Below, piece after piece: positions 53,351 through 61,954 of a stretch of 64,000 bases of DNA. The notes beneath the pieces are model-generated. The model did not search any database. It saw only the letters and a list, made by a program, of their open reading frames with translations, and was not told where the DNA came from. Position numbers and translations under genes: made by a program. Each line of letters starts with the position of its first letter. Within the stretch, counting starts at the first letter, position 1. Source of the stretch: Kordiimonas aquimaris (GTDB lineage: Bacteria > Pseudomonadota > Alphaproteobacteria > Sphingomonadales > Kordiimonadaceae); contig NZ_JAOBPO010000002.1 of NCBI RefSeq assembly GCF_025574485.1, forward strand, positions 188,501 to 252,500. The letters run 5' to 3'.

Positions 53351-54487
53351 ATGAGTGCACTTTTTCAGCCACTAACGCTGCGCGGCGTCACGTTCAAGAA
53401 CCGGATCGCCGTTTCACCAATGAGCCAATACCGTGCTGATAAGGGCTGTGCCAACAATTGGCACATGGTGCATTTGGGCCGCTTTGCTATGGGCGGCGCC
53501 GGGCTGGTGTTCGCAGAAGCCACCGCGGTGGAGGAAGACGGACGGCGCACATACGGCGACCTCGGCCTGTGGGAAGACGGCCAGATTGCGGAACTGGCCC
53601 GTATCGCAAAATTCATTGAAACAGAAGGCGCTGTGCCGGGCATTCAGCTTGGGCACGCAGGCCGCAAGGCGTCAGAGCGTAGACCGTGGCACGGTGATGC
53701 ACCGCTGAGCGATGAAGACATCAAGGCGCGGGATGAACAGCCGTGGCAAACCATAGCACCATCTGCCATGTCTTATGCTGTTGGGTGGCCCACACCAGCC
53801 GAGATGACAGACGCCGACATCAAACGCGTGATCGCATCTTTTGGGTTGGCGGCAAAACGGGCGCACAAAGCAGGCTTTAAGGTGATAGAGGTATACGCTG
53901 CACACGGTTTTCTGGTGCACCAGTTTTTGTCACCAATCGCTAACAAACGCACAGACAGATGGGGTGGCGGCGCCGAGGGCCGCATGCGCTTTGCTGTTGA
54001 GGTTGCAAAGGCTATCCGTCAACATTGGCCAGATGATTTTCCTTTACTGTTTCGTTTGTCTGCAACCGATTGGGTGGACGGCGGCCTTGAGATTGATGAC
54101 ACTATAGAGATCGCTCGCGCACTGGCAGCTGCAGGCGTGGATATGATTGATTGTTCAACCGGTGGCATAGGCGGCACCGAGCGGCCGCAGCGCATGAAAA
54201 TTGAAGACGGATTTCAGGTGCCGTTTTCAGTCAGTGTTAAAAGTGGGGCAGGTGTACCAACCATGGCTGTTGGTTTTTTGCGTGATGCAGCGATGTGTGA
54301 GCAAGTGATTGCAAGCGGCAAGGCAGACATGGTCGCGCTGGCGCGTGAACTGCTCGCAAACCCCAACTGGCCGTTGCATGCGGCAGCGAAACTGGGTGTT
54401 GATACAGATCATGGCATGTGGCCACCGGAGGCCGGATGGTGGCTTGAAAAACGCGCACAATTAATGCGGAAATTGGGTTTGAAATAG
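53351..54487 (+). CDS. NADH:flavin oxidoreductase, old yellow enzyme family (YqjM-like)
   Basis: 378 residues. The FMN-binding TIM barrel starts LFQPLTLRGVTFKNRIAVSPMSQYRADKGCANNWH and continues with GLVFAEATAVEEDGRRT, IQLGHAGRKAS (substrate His/Arg site), EVYAAHGFLVHQFLSPIANKRTD, and the phosphate site KADMVALARELLANPNWP. OYEs reduce C=C bonds of alpha,beta-unsaturated carbonyls using NAD(P)H. The cysteine that tunes redox in YqjM-type enzymes is not at its usual place (SPMSQ). Operon partner of the upstream 2OG oxygenase. Confidence 0.93.
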   Translation: MSALFQPLTLRGVTFKNRIAVSPMSQYRADKGCANNWHMVHLGRFAMGGAGLVFAEATAVEEDGRRTYGDLGLWEDGQIAELARIAKFIETEGAVPGIQLGHAGRKASERRPWHGDAPLSDEDIKARDEQPWQTIAPSAMSYAVGWPTPAEMTDADIKRVIASFGLAAKRAHKAGFKVIEVYAAHGFLVHQFLSPIANKRTDRWGGGAEGRMRFAVEVAKAIRQHWPDDFPLLFRLSATDWVDGGLEIDDTIEIARALAAAGVDMIDCSTGGIGGTERPQRMKIEDGFQVPFSVSVKSGAGVPTMAVGFLRDAAMCEQVIASGKADMVALARELLANPNWPLHAAAKLGVDTDHGMWPPEAGWWLEKRAQLMRKLGLK

Positions 54488-54601
54488 TAGGATTTATGCC
54501 CACTCGAGAAGATATTGTAGTCGCGTACCCACAACAATATCGTTGATGCTAGCTTGCCATAAGACTAAGCTCTTCATTCATGGTTTGGGGGAGAGATTGA
54601 G

Positions 54602-55915
54602 TTGGCCAATAATAAATCAAATTTGCCCGACTGGTTTCCAGTAGACATTCCTCAAGAATGGCAAGGCCGAATTTCCGCCATTTTACTGCTAACATTTCTG
54701 CTGATAGCTGTTGGTGTTTTATTTAAATTTCTCGCCGTTCTTGTAGGCGGCGAAACCCACGATAACCCCTCAGAAGCGCTTAGGAATTATGCGCTTATAC
54801 TTGCAGCCCTTATCGGTGTTCCGTTTCTTGTCTGGCGCTCAATTGTTGCTCAAAAACAAGTTGACGTCGCAGAGCAAGGCCAAATCACTGATAGAATAAA
54901 CAAAGCTGTTCAGGGATTAGGCGCAGAAAAAGTAGTTAGGCAACTAGAGGAAACGCCACGATACAAAAAACGTGGCGATGAGTGGCTTCGTGATGAAGAA
55001 GGTAATTTGATTCCAGCTATACGACCAGATGGTAAGGCTTTCATTGATAGAGAAACGTTTGAGCTTACACAGCCAAATTTGGAAGTACGAGTTGGTGCTA
55101 TTTATGCTCTTGAGCGTTTGGCGCAGGATAGCCTTCGCGATCATATTCAAATTATGGAAATTCTATGTGCTTACATTCGTGAAAATGCTCCGCAGAAAAC
55201 TTTGAAGCCTACAGAAGATTTGCACGAGCGCCCTAGTCTGCGTGCAGATATTCAAGCAGCAATACGTGTTATTGGAAGACGGTCACAAGATCAAGTTGAT
55301 GTGGAATGGAAACGCGAGTTTAGACTTGATATACGAAAGGCCAATCTGTCTGGGGGAGACTTTGTTGGCGGCAATTTTTCTGCGGCAATGTTTCATGATT
55401 GTTTATTAGAAGCATGTTGGTTTCGAGAAGCTCGACTTCATGGAACGCAATTTTTTCGGTCAATCATTAACCACTCCGATTTTTGGGGCGCTGAACTAAC
55501 CGGTACAGATTTTTATGGAGCTATATCTAATAGGCCTAAGCCTATACTTGGCGGATTTCATTGTAGTATTGGCATGGGTAAAGTCTATGGTGTGAGTTTA
55601 ACAGGAGCTGATTTAAGTGCGGAGACATACTTAGGTGACGGCCATAATAGTAATCTTAATTTTGGTACGCGCGATACTATTTTGGCTCGAGGCTGTAAGC
55701 CTGAAACAGCTATTGAAGAGAAATACCTTGGTTTCCATGAAACGCGTAAATTAAGAGAGAGTGGAAATCATGATGAAGCAGATGAAAAGGAAGAGGGCCT
55801 TTATGCGACACCTTTTGCTGATTGGTTTCCATATGACTCTACGGACATGATGATGTCCTCAGCGCGGCTTAGATTCTTGAAACGTTTGAGTTTGGATTGT
55901 TGGCCGTATAAATAA
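54602..55915 (+). CDS. membrane-anchored pentapeptide-repeat protein, A+T-richer than neighbours
   Basis: 437 residues starting at TTG 54602, seven bases after GGGGGAGAG. Two membrane helices (ISAILLLTFLLIAVGVLFKFLAVLV and ALILAALIGVPFLVWRSIVA) lead into a coiled-coil-like stretch (KQVDVAEQGQITDRINKAVQ), then a helical region with LEVRVGAIYALERLAQDSLRDH, then pentapeptide-type repeats (KANLSGGDFVGGNFSAAMF, LTGADLSAETYL). Codon use and G+C are visibly lower than in neighbours, which suggests transfer. Such membrane pentapeptide proteins occur as accessory genes, possibly in defence or stress; role unknown. Two gene remnants follow directly. Confidence 0.75.
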   Translation: MANNKSNLPDWFPVDIPQEWQGRISAILLLTFLLIAVGVLFKFLAVLVGGETHDNPSEALRNYALILAALIGVPFLVWRSIVAQKQVDVAEQGQITDRINKAVQGLGAEKVVRQLEETPRYKKRGDEWLRDEEGNLIPAIRPDGKAFIDRETFELTQPNLEVRVGAIYALERLAQDSLRDHIQIMEILCAYIRENAPQKTLKPTEDLHERPSLRADIQAAIRVIGRRSQDQVDVEWKREFRLDIRKANLSGGDFVGGNFSAAMFHDCLLEACWFREARLHGTQFFRSIINHSDFWGAELTGTDFYGAISNRPKPILGGFHCSIGMGKVYGVSLTGADLSAETYLGDGHNSNLNFGTRDTILARGCKPETAIEEKYLGFHETRKLRESGNHDEADEKEEGLYATPFADWFPYDSTDMMMSSARLRFLKRLSLDCWPYK

Positions 55916-55919
55916 CGTT

Positions 55920-55990
55920 ATGAAAATATCGAACAAAGATGCACGGCGACTATGGTTGTGTGGTAAGGGCTTGGCAGTGCGCCAACAGGT
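55920..55990 (+). pseudogene. truncated second copy of the ycaQ-like gene start
   Basis: The first 70 bases match the start of the intact gene at 57188: MKISNKDARRLWLCGKGLAV against MKINNKDARRLWLWGQGLAG, about 80% alike in DNA with third-position changes. After about 55990 the match ends abruptly. It lies four bases after the stop of the pentapeptide-repeat gene. Confidence 0.75.
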
Positions 55991-56015
55991 TCGTTTAACC
56001 CAAACGGTTGCAGCT

Positions 56016-56225
56016 TCAGGTAGCGAGTTGGGCTGGTGCGGTCATATCGCCAGCATGAGCAATAACAGACAGGCTGGTTTCTGCCAGGCGAATGTCAGTG
56101 GCGCTGTGATGCAGTAACGTAATGTTGAGGTCATGTTTCAGCGTGGCTATGCGCCGCGATATAGAGCTGTTGTTTGGCTTCAATTTCTCTGAAAACCAAC
56201 TAAAGAGCCAGTTTTGGCGCAACAC
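56016..56225 (-). pseudogene. remnant of a LysR-type regulator (helix-turn-helix part)
   Basis: 69 codons in one frame that match a LysR N-terminus: WFSEKLKPNNSSISRRIATLKHDLNITLLHHSATDIRLAE, the normal order of recognition helix and wing. It has lost both its start (no proper ATG) and the whole effector domain, and stops at 56016, right against the truncated ycaQ-like piece. The rest of 55916-56382 shows nothing else. Confidence 0.75.
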
Positions 56226-56382
56226 CCTAATATACTTGGATCACACTAATTTATGATGTGCGTATTTGCACAGCTTGTGTGCATTGTCAGGCCTTCTCTT
56301 GCTGGGTGCGTTCGCTTTATGGAAGCGATGCAAACACAAACGGCGGGCTTTAGCGTTCGCCAATGTCAGCGAAGGAAAGACA

Positions 56383-57123
56383 ATGATAAAATATCTCATG
56401 CGACCTCTTACAGGTTTGGCCCTTATGGCCGCTACGGCTGCCCCCCTCAGTGTAAGCGCGCAAGACAGTGTGCCTGAAAACACCTATACCTTTGAAGCAG
56501 GTCAGGTGATTGATTTTCTCTTTTTAACACAGCGCCCTAATACAGAAGATGCCTACAATGCCTATGCAAAAGATGTAATCTCGGAAGGGATAGCACTTGA
56601 TTACAAACCGATAGGTGGTTTCCGTATTGACCGCAAGCCAACGCAGGGCAACGCATATCCTCAAGTGTTGGTTTTTGGCAGCTGGCCTGGTGATTTTAAA
56701 GATCGCGCAGATGCCCTTGAATCACTGGAAGCAGCAGTGCCCAGCTTGCACGAACGCAGGTTAGATGTCTGGTCCCGGTTTGATATGATCAACTATGAAC
56801 TGGATGAAGATAAATCCTTCACGGTACGCCGGGATAAAATTCAGGTTCTCACCGCTTATTGGGAAAAGGATACTCGTCGGTTTAATACCTTCATCAAAGA
56901 GTTTATGGCCAAAGCAAAAGCGGGCGGTGGGGTTGTGAAGCTGGAGTTAACAAACCCACGCTCGCCGTTTGGTTATGACTATACGCCCGAGCATGTCACC
57001 ATTACCGAGTGGGATAATCAGGCTGCGTTTGATGCCTTCCTGAAGCAGAATTTAGCGATGGATCACGCAGGGGTAAAACATGTGAACCAGTTTTACCTGA
57101 CCCCGCCAACGCCGAGAAGCTAA
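56383..57123 (+). CDS. secreted protein with two dimeric alpha/beta-barrel-like halves, unknown function
   Basis: 246 residues from ATG 56383 (AAGGAAAG just before; the longer frame to 56266 is not supported). Signal peptide 1-25 (APLSVSAQ). The mature protein has two similar halves: VIDFLFLTQRPNTEDAYNAYAKDVISEGIALDYKPIGGF and IQVLTAYWEKDTRRFNTFIKEFMAKAKAGGGVVKLEL, each followed by a short strand and a DxxAFDAFL-type helix, as in ferredoxin-like dimeric barrels of DUF1330/ABM type. Function unknown. Single gene before the ycaQ-like gene (64 bases). Confidence 0.6.
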   Translation: MIKYLMRPLTGLALMAATAAPLSVSAQDSVPENTYTFEAGQVIDFLFLTQRPNTEDAYNAYAKDVISEGIALDYKPIGGFRIDRKPTQGNAYPQVLVFGSWPGDFKDRADALESLEAAVPSLHERRLDVWSRFDMINYELDEDKSFTVRRDKIQVLTAYWEKDTRRFNTFIKEFMAKAKAGGGVVKLELTNPRSPFGYDYTPEHVTITEWDNQAAFDAFLKQNLAMDHAGVKHVNQFYLTPPTPRS

Positions 57124-57187
57124 TCTGCGTTACTATTTCTTGCATTCAAACCTTGTTTGTCACCATCAAGTAAGCTCTGATGGTGAC

Positions 57188-58366
57188 ATGAAAATTAATA
57201 ACAAAGATGCGCGGCGATTATGGCTGTGGGGGCAGGGTCTTGCCGGTGCGCCCACAGGCGCGCTGGATGCTGCCGCGATCATTCGCAGCCTTGGTTTTGT
57301 GCAGTTGGATACCATCCAAAACGTTACGCGCGCACATCATCACATCATGTGGTCACGCAACCAGAATTACCGCGAACCGGTACTGGACAAGATGCTGCGT
57401 CAGGACCGGGCCGTGTTCGAGCATTTTACCCATGATGCATCGGTATTGCCGATTGAGTTTTACCCCATGTGGCAACGCCAGTTCGAACGGTTAGGCGCGA
57501 AGGTGCGAGGATCCGCATGGCATAGGTCTGGTTTGAAGGGTGCAGACTATGATGTGATCAAGGCGCGTATTGCCAATGAAGGGCCGCTGAGTACGCGTGA
57601 TTTTGATACCAAGATTGTAGGCAAAAAAGAAATGTGGGCGCGGCCACCACACAAAAAAGCGCTGGACCTGATGTGGTACGAAGGCACGCTAACCACATCG
57701 CACCGCGAGAACTTTATCAAGTTCTATGATCTAGCAGAGCGGGTGATCCCGCCCGTGCATCGAAACACGATCCACAGCGATTTAGAGCAAATTGATTGGT
57801 TGTGTCGGCAAGCGTTGGTGCGCATGCAGTTTGGTACGCTCGGTGACATTCAGCGATTTTGGGCAGCAGTAGATGCAGCCGAGGTGAAGACGTGGGCCAG
57901 CGGTGGCGGTACAAATGACTTCATCATGCCTGCGGAAATTGAAGGTGCCGACGGTGGTTGGAGCCAAACCTTTGTGCCGCATGATATTGCTGCGCGCCTT
58001 GATGCCGCCACACCACCCGCACCGCGCATGCGTATCATCAATCCGTTTGATCCTGTCGTGCGGGACCGTAAGCGGCTGGAGCGTTTGTTTGGCTTTAACT
58101 ATACCAACGAAATGTTTGTACCGAAGGCAAAGCGCCAGTGGGGTTATTATGTATATCCATTGCTGGAAGGCACGCGCTTTGTTGGGCGGATGGAACTGAA
58201 GGCAGACCGTAAAACAGGGGTGATGACGGTTGCAAACCTATGGCGTGAAGCAAGGGTGAAATGGACCGATGCACGCGCTGATAAACTGGATGCAGAGCTA
58301 ATGCGTTTTGCCCATCTTGCTGGTTTGAAAACAGTTGAATGGACATGTGCGCGAACGCCTGACTAG
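57188..58366 (+). CDS. YcaQ-like DNA glycosylase (HTH_42 family)
   Basis: 392 residues from ATG 57188. Winged-helix tandem domains of the HTH_42/AlkZ-YcaQ family: KINNKDARRLWLWGQGL at the start, the catalytic QxD-type motif in GFVQLDTIQNVTRAHHHIMWSRN (Gln-Leu-Asp, as in YcaQ and not Gln-x-Gln of AlkZ), ASVLPIEFYPMW, and FDPVVRDRKRLERLFGF near the end. YcaQ-type enzymes remove alkylated bases and unhook interstrand crosslinks. Stop codons of this gene and the convergent tetR gene share the four bases CTAG (58363-58366). Confidence 0.93.
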   Translation: MKINNKDARRLWLWGQGLAGAPTGALDAAAIIRSLGFVQLDTIQNVTRAHHHIMWSRNQNYREPVLDKMLRQDRAVFEHFTHDASVLPIEFYPMWQRQFERLGAKVRGSAWHRSGLKGADYDVIKARIANEGPLSTRDFDTKIVGKKEMWARPPHKKALDLMWYEGTLTTSHRENFIKFYDLAERVIPPVHRNTIHSDLEQIDWLCRQALVRMQFGTLGDIQRFWAAVDAAEVKTWASGGGTNDFIMPAEIEGADGGWSQTFVPHDIAARLDAATPPAPRMRIINPFDPVVRDRKRLERLFGFNYTNEMFVPKAKRQWGYYVYPLLEGTRFVGRMELKADRKTGVMTVANLWREARVKWTDARADKLDAELMRFAHLAGLKTVEWTCARTPD

Positions 58367-58944
58367 TCCTTGCGGGCAAGCAGGGCATCGATGTGATTGC
58401 TCATGGCATCCAGCGTTAGGCCGCGCCAGCTTTCCACCCGCAGCTTGTCAGCGCCAGCATGATTGCGCAGGCCAAAAAAGCCATGCATTAAGGCCCAAAT
58501 GGTTAGAGCAGTATCACGCACTTCTTCAGGTGCGGTGTCTTGTGGCAGTACGAATGCTGTTTGTTCCAGCAGCTTGCCAAATGCTTCAAAACCAGCCTTT
58601 TGTGCTTCAGGCGAAGGGGTGTAGCCCGGGTCGCTTTCACCAAAGAACAGGCGGTAATGCGCTTCGTTCGTTTCTGATAATACAATGTAATTCCTGGCAG
58701 CTGTCATCATGATGTCGCGCGGGCTAAGGCCTGCCTGCTGAACATCCATTGCGGCAGAAGCCATTTCAGCCGCTTGGGTATACAGCGCATCCAGAATGCC
58801 CTGCTTGCCTTTGAAGTGACTGTATATACCGATGGTGGACATTTCAGCGCGCGCTGCGATGGCGCGAACGCTTAATGCCGCGCTACCACCTTCAAGGAAA
58901 AGGGCGGAGGCAGCTTTCAGTATTTTGGTGCGCGTGTCTGTCAT
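58363..58944 (-). CDS. TetR-family transcriptional repressor
   Basis: 193 residues from ATG 58944; a longer start at 59010 would run into its own operator region and is less likely. N-terminal HTH: RTKILKAASALFLEGGSAALSVRAIAARAEMSTIGIYSHFKGKQGILDALY. The C-terminal helical domain (TetR_C_33-like: YRLFFGESDPGYTPSPEAQKAGFEAFGKLLEQ) binds a small ligand. It is divergent from the flavoprotein gene at 59127; two TATAAC-N3-GTTATA operators cover the promoter of that gene, so it should repress it and itself. Confidence 0.92.
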   Translation of the reverse strand: MTDTRTKILKAASALFLEGGSAALSVRAIAARAEMSTIGIYSHFKGKQGILDALYTQAAEMASAAMDVQQAGLSPRDIMMTAARNYIVLSETNEAHYRLFFGESDPGYTPSPEAQKAGFEAFGKLLEQTAFVLPQDTAPEEVRDTALTIWALMHGFFGLRNHAGADKLRVESWRGLTLDAMSNHIDALLARKD

Positions 58945-59003
58945 GATTGGTTTCTTGTTTGGGTTCGTATCTTGCACATATTCAGGTGGTATATAAACAT
59001 ATC

Positions 59004-59031
59004 TTGACAAAATATAACAGTGTTATATAAC
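59004..59031 (+). promoter_or_regulatory. housekeeping promoter of the flavoprotein gene
   Basis: TTGACA at 59004-59009, a 16-base spacer, TATAAC at 59026-59031. The start of transcription would be near 59038, between the two TetR operators. Confidence 0.6.
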
Positions 59032-59053
59032 GCAAAAATATAACATTGTTATA
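59013..59053. promoter_or_regulatory. twin TetR operators
   Basis: Two identical-arm palindromes TATAAC-N3-GTTATA at 59013-59027 (centre AGT) and 59039-59053 (centre ATT), centres 26 bp apart. The first covers the spacer of the flavoprotein promoter, the second the start of transcription. Between the divergent tetR and flavoprotein genes. Confidence 0.85.
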
Positions 59054-59126
59054 CGCGGGTTGGTATGCAGTAAATCGATAGCATAAGTATGGGTGTTTGC
59101 CCGCTGATGCATGCAAAGGAAATGAC

Positions 59127-60563
59127 ATGGCACATCACATCATTGAAACTGATTATCTGATAGTTGGTAGCGGCGCGGTTGGTATGGCGTTTGCGGATAC
59201 CTTGCTTGCTGAAAGTGATGCCACCATCACTATTGTTGATCGCCATCACAAACCGGGTGGTCACTGGAATGATGCTTATTCGTTTGTAACGCTGCATCAG
59301 CCATCGTCGTTTTACGGTGTGTCTTCGCTGGAACTCAGCAAAGGCCGCAAGGATATGGTGGGCCTGAACAAGGGATTACACGAGCTAGCATCTGGTCCAG
59401 AGGTAAGTGCTTATTTTGATCAGGTTATGCGTCATCAGTTTTTACCCAGTGGCCGTGTGCAGTATTTCCCGATGTGTGATTACACCAGCGACAAAGTGGC
59501 TGCGCAAAAAGGTGAGGGGCAGTTTAAATCAATTACTTCCGGTGACACTTACGATGTGAAGGTGGCGAAGAAAACTGTAGACGCGACCTATTTTAAAACC
59601 TCTGTACCATCCACGCATACACCGAGCTACACCTGGGATGCGGGTATTGAAGTACATCCGCTTAATGCCTTGCCAAATGTGACCTCAAACCCAGCGGGCT
59701 ACATGGTTGTGGGCGGTGGTAAAACCGCGATGGATGCTTGCTTGTGGCTTCTGGAAAACGGTGTAAACCCTGATGATATTCAGTGGGTAATGCCGCGTGA
59801 TGGCTGGCTAATTGACCGCGCCAATACCCAGCCGAGTGAAGAGTTTTTCGCTAGCACCATTGGCGCGCAAGCTAACCAGATGGAATCTATCGCGGCAGCA
59901 ACCTCAATTGATGATCTGTTTGATCGCCTGGAAACGACAGGCGTGCTGCTGCGCCTTGACCCCGACGTGAAGCCGGAGATGTACCACGGCGCCACTATCA
60001 GCCAGCAAGAGATGGCTGAGCTGCGCCGGATCAAAAACGTTATTCGTATGGGCCGGATTAAACATATTGGCCAGCATGAAATTACGTTTGATAAGAGCGT
60101 TATGCCAGCCACTCCGGGCACACTGTATGTAGACTGTTCAGCGCGTGCAGTACCTGTGACAGAAATGTTCCCGGTTTTTGATGGCAACCTGATCACGGTG
60201 CAAACTGTGCGCACCATTCAGCCTGTGTTTTCATCTGCGTTTATCGCGCATGTTGAGGCGACATACGCCGATGAGAAGCAAAAGAAAGCCCTGTGTTCTG
60301 TCGTGCCACTTCCGAACCATGCAACAGATTGGATCATTGTGACCATGGGTTTGATGATGAACCAGTTTACCTGGAGCCAGAACAAGGAGCTACGAGAATG
60401 GATCGCCAGTAACCGCTTAGACGGATTTAGCAAGCTTATTCAAAACGTTGACCCTGCAGACACTGAAAAGATGGCAATTCTTGGCCGTATGAAGGCAGCG
60501 GCCATGCCCGCGATGGCAAACCTGCAAAAGTTCGCTGTGGAGATTAATGAGAGTGCGGCTTAG
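59127..60563 (+). CDS. FAD/NAD(P)-dependent oxidoreductase, monooxygenase-like
   Basis: 478 residues from ATG 59127 (AAAGGA at 59115-59120). An N-terminal FAD Rossmann motif YLIVGSGAVGMAFADTLL, a HHKPGGHWNDAY loop, and a second nucleotide site MVVGGGKTAMDACLWLLENG near 203 are as in flavin monooxygenases and related NAD(P)-dependent enzymes, but no Baeyer-Villiger fingerprint (FxGxxxHxxxW) is seen, so the reaction is open. It is controlled by the divergent TetR protein, so induction by a hydrophobic small molecule is likely. Its stop overlaps the convergent DUF1330 gene end by four bases. Confidence 0.85.
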   Translation: MAHHIIETDYLIVGSGAVGMAFADTLLAESDATITIVDRHHKPGGHWNDAYSFVTLHQPSSFYGVSSLELSKGRKDMVGLNKGLHELASGPEVSAYFDQVMRHQFLPSGRVQYFPMCDYTSDKVAAQKGEGQFKSITSGDTYDVKVAKKTVDATYFKTSVPSTHTPSYTWDAGIEVHPLNALPNVTSNPAGYMVVGGGKTAMDACLWLLENGVNPDDIQWVMPRDGWLIDRANTQPSEEFFASTIGAQANQMESIAAATSIDDLFDRLETTGVLLRLDPDVKPEMYHGATISQQEMAELRRIKNVIRMGRIKHIGQHEITFDKSVMPATPGTLYVDCSARAVPVTEMFPVFDGNLITVQTVRTIQPVFSSAFIAHVEATYADEKQKKALCSVVPLPNHATDWIIVTMGLMMNQFTWSQNKELREWIASNRLDGFSKLIQNVDPADTEKMAILGRMKAAAMPAMANLQKFAVEINESAA

Positions 60564-60838
60564 CCGACCAAATGAAATTCACTCGTCATCGCTTCATTCC
60601 TTAGCGAAATTAGAGCTTGATACGCGTCTGATTGATACCAGTCGGACGCGTGTTGAGCACTGGGGAATTGAATAACTGCTTTGGCTGGCAAGCTTACATC
60701 TCCGTGCAGCGCAGTTACAGCGCCTTTGGTGATTATCTCGCCGTCGAAAGCATCGAATGTTTGCGCGGCAGCGGCAGAATATTGCTGTAACTTTTCAGGG
60801 TCATTGGGTTTCATACTGACGATAATAAAGGCAGTCAT
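60560..60838 (-). CDS. DUF1330 family protein
   Basis: 92 residues from ATG 60838 (or 98 from 60856). Ferredoxin-like dimeric barrel: TAFIIVSMKPNDPEKLQQYSAAAAQTF, GEIITKGAVTALHGD, and the family mark KAVIQFPSAQHASDWYQSDAYQALISLR. Function unknown; some relatives are small monooxygenase-like proteins. Divergent from the LysR gene at 60934, so that regulator may control it. Confidence 0.88.
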   Translation of the reverse strand: MTAFIIVSMKPNDPEKLQQYSAAAAQTFDAFDGEIITKGAVTALHGDVSLPAKAVIQFPSAQHASDWYQSDAYQALISLRNEAMTSEFHLVG

Positions 60839-60933
60839 AGGGTCAATTCCGTTCATGGATTAATGTTGACAAACATCTAGGTTTTAGCTCATTAGAATGC
60901 AATTACGTATAATTAAACTAATTGTTTCGATTT

Positions 60934-61863
60934 ATGCACAATGTAAAACTTATCCCTAGTTTACTCGTTTTTGCTGAGGTTGCGCAGCGTGGTTCTTTCA
61001 CAAAAGCGGCAGTGTATCTCGGGCTTAGCAAGTCAGCAGTTAGTCAGCATATAAAACGCCTTGAAGCACATGTTGGCAGTCAGCTTTTGGCCCGCAATAC
61101 ACGCGGAATGGCGTTAACCACAGTGGGTGTGCGCCTATTTGAGCGAAGTCAGGCGCTGACACGGCAGGCGTCTTCGGCACTAAAGGGAATAGATGCTGAC
61201 CGCGTTGAACCAAAAGGAAAGTTCTCTGTCACATTCCCTAGTTTGCTGGAAAAGGGTGTTGCGCTTCCAGCATTGCGACAATTGTCTGTAGAATTTCCCG
61301 GTCTGAGTTTGTGTTTGCGCGTAACAGAGCAACCACTCGATTTGATTGAAGAGAAGCTGGATGTAGCAATCTATGCAGGTACGCCGAAAGATAGTGACTA
61401 TCGGTTACTGCCACTAGGTAGTATTCAGGACATGTTTTATGCCTCGCCTCTCTATATAGACAATTATGGTGCGCCGCTTTCTCCAAGTGACTTGAGTGGT
61501 CATCAATGGATTGCGCCGACATGGCACAAAAGTCCCTTGCTTTTGTATGCTGCGGGTTCCCCGATTGATGCAGTGCCAACACATGAAGTGGCTTTGGATG
61601 CTTTCGTAACATGCGACGCTATGGCGTCCAGCATTGAAATGACGCGCAAGAGTTTTGGAGTATGTCTGTTGCCTGAAATTGCAGCGCGGCCCTTGATGGA
61701 GCGTGGTGAGCTTAAGCATATTTTGCCGGGCTACCGCGGACAAGTATGGCCGTTTTCTTTCATCCATGCGTTTAAGGCTCAGAAGCCAGTGCATGTGACA
61801 CGGTTTTACGAGTTGTTGCGCACTCAGTTCGCACGGGTTTTAGTGGAAAAGCATATCCTATAG
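60934..61863 (+). CDS. LysR-family transcriptional regulator
   Basis: 309 residues from ATG 60934; an in-frame TTG at 60922 is possible. Helix-turn-helix VFAEVAQRGSFTKAAVYLGLSKSAVSQHIKRLEAHVGSQLLARNTRGMALT near the start, then the substrate-binding domain (FPSLLEKGVALPALRQLSVEFPGLSL, EKLDVAIYAGTPKDSDYR). Divergent from the DUF1330 gene. The short intergenic region holds an inverted repeat AATTA-CGTA-TAATT at 60901-60914. Confidence 0.94.
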   Translation: MHNVKLIPSLLVFAEVAQRGSFTKAAVYLGLSKSAVSQHIKRLEAHVGSQLLARNTRGMALTTVGVRLFERSQALTRQASSALKGIDADRVEPKGKFSVTFPSLLEKGVALPALRQLSVEFPGLSLCLRVTEQPLDLIEEKLDVAIYAGTPKDSDYRLLPLGSIQDMFYASPLYIDNYGAPLSPSDLSGHQWIAPTWHKSPLLLYAAGSPIDAVPTHEVALDAFVTCDAMASSIEMTRKSFGVCLLPEIAARPLMERGELKHILPGYRGQVWPFSFIHAFKAQKPVHVTRFYELLRTQFARVLVEKHIL

Positions 61864-61896
61864 ATTTCCCGGGTGTCGGAATGATACTTCTTAATC

Positions 61897-61944
61897 GTTT
61901 ACACGTGTAAACAAAAGAGTTGACTCTATCGATTACAAATGTAA
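61897..61944. promoter_or_regulatory. two BlaI/MecI-type operators before the blaI-like gene
   Basis: GTTTACACGTGTAAAC (61897-61912, perfect 16-base palindrome) and TTACA-AA-TGTAA (61933-61944). Both contain the BlaI/MecI/CopY core TACA-N2-TGTA. Centres are 34 bp apart. A TTGACT -35-like element lies between at 61920-61925. Confidence 0.85.
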
Positions 61945-61954
61945 ACGTAAGAGC

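Noticed and set aside
56241-56382. Upstream in-frame extension of the secreted protein gene (to 56266)
   Set aside because: The extension places a second hydrophobic segment and a basic stretch before a normal signal peptide, and the ATG at 56383 has a good ribosome-binding site.
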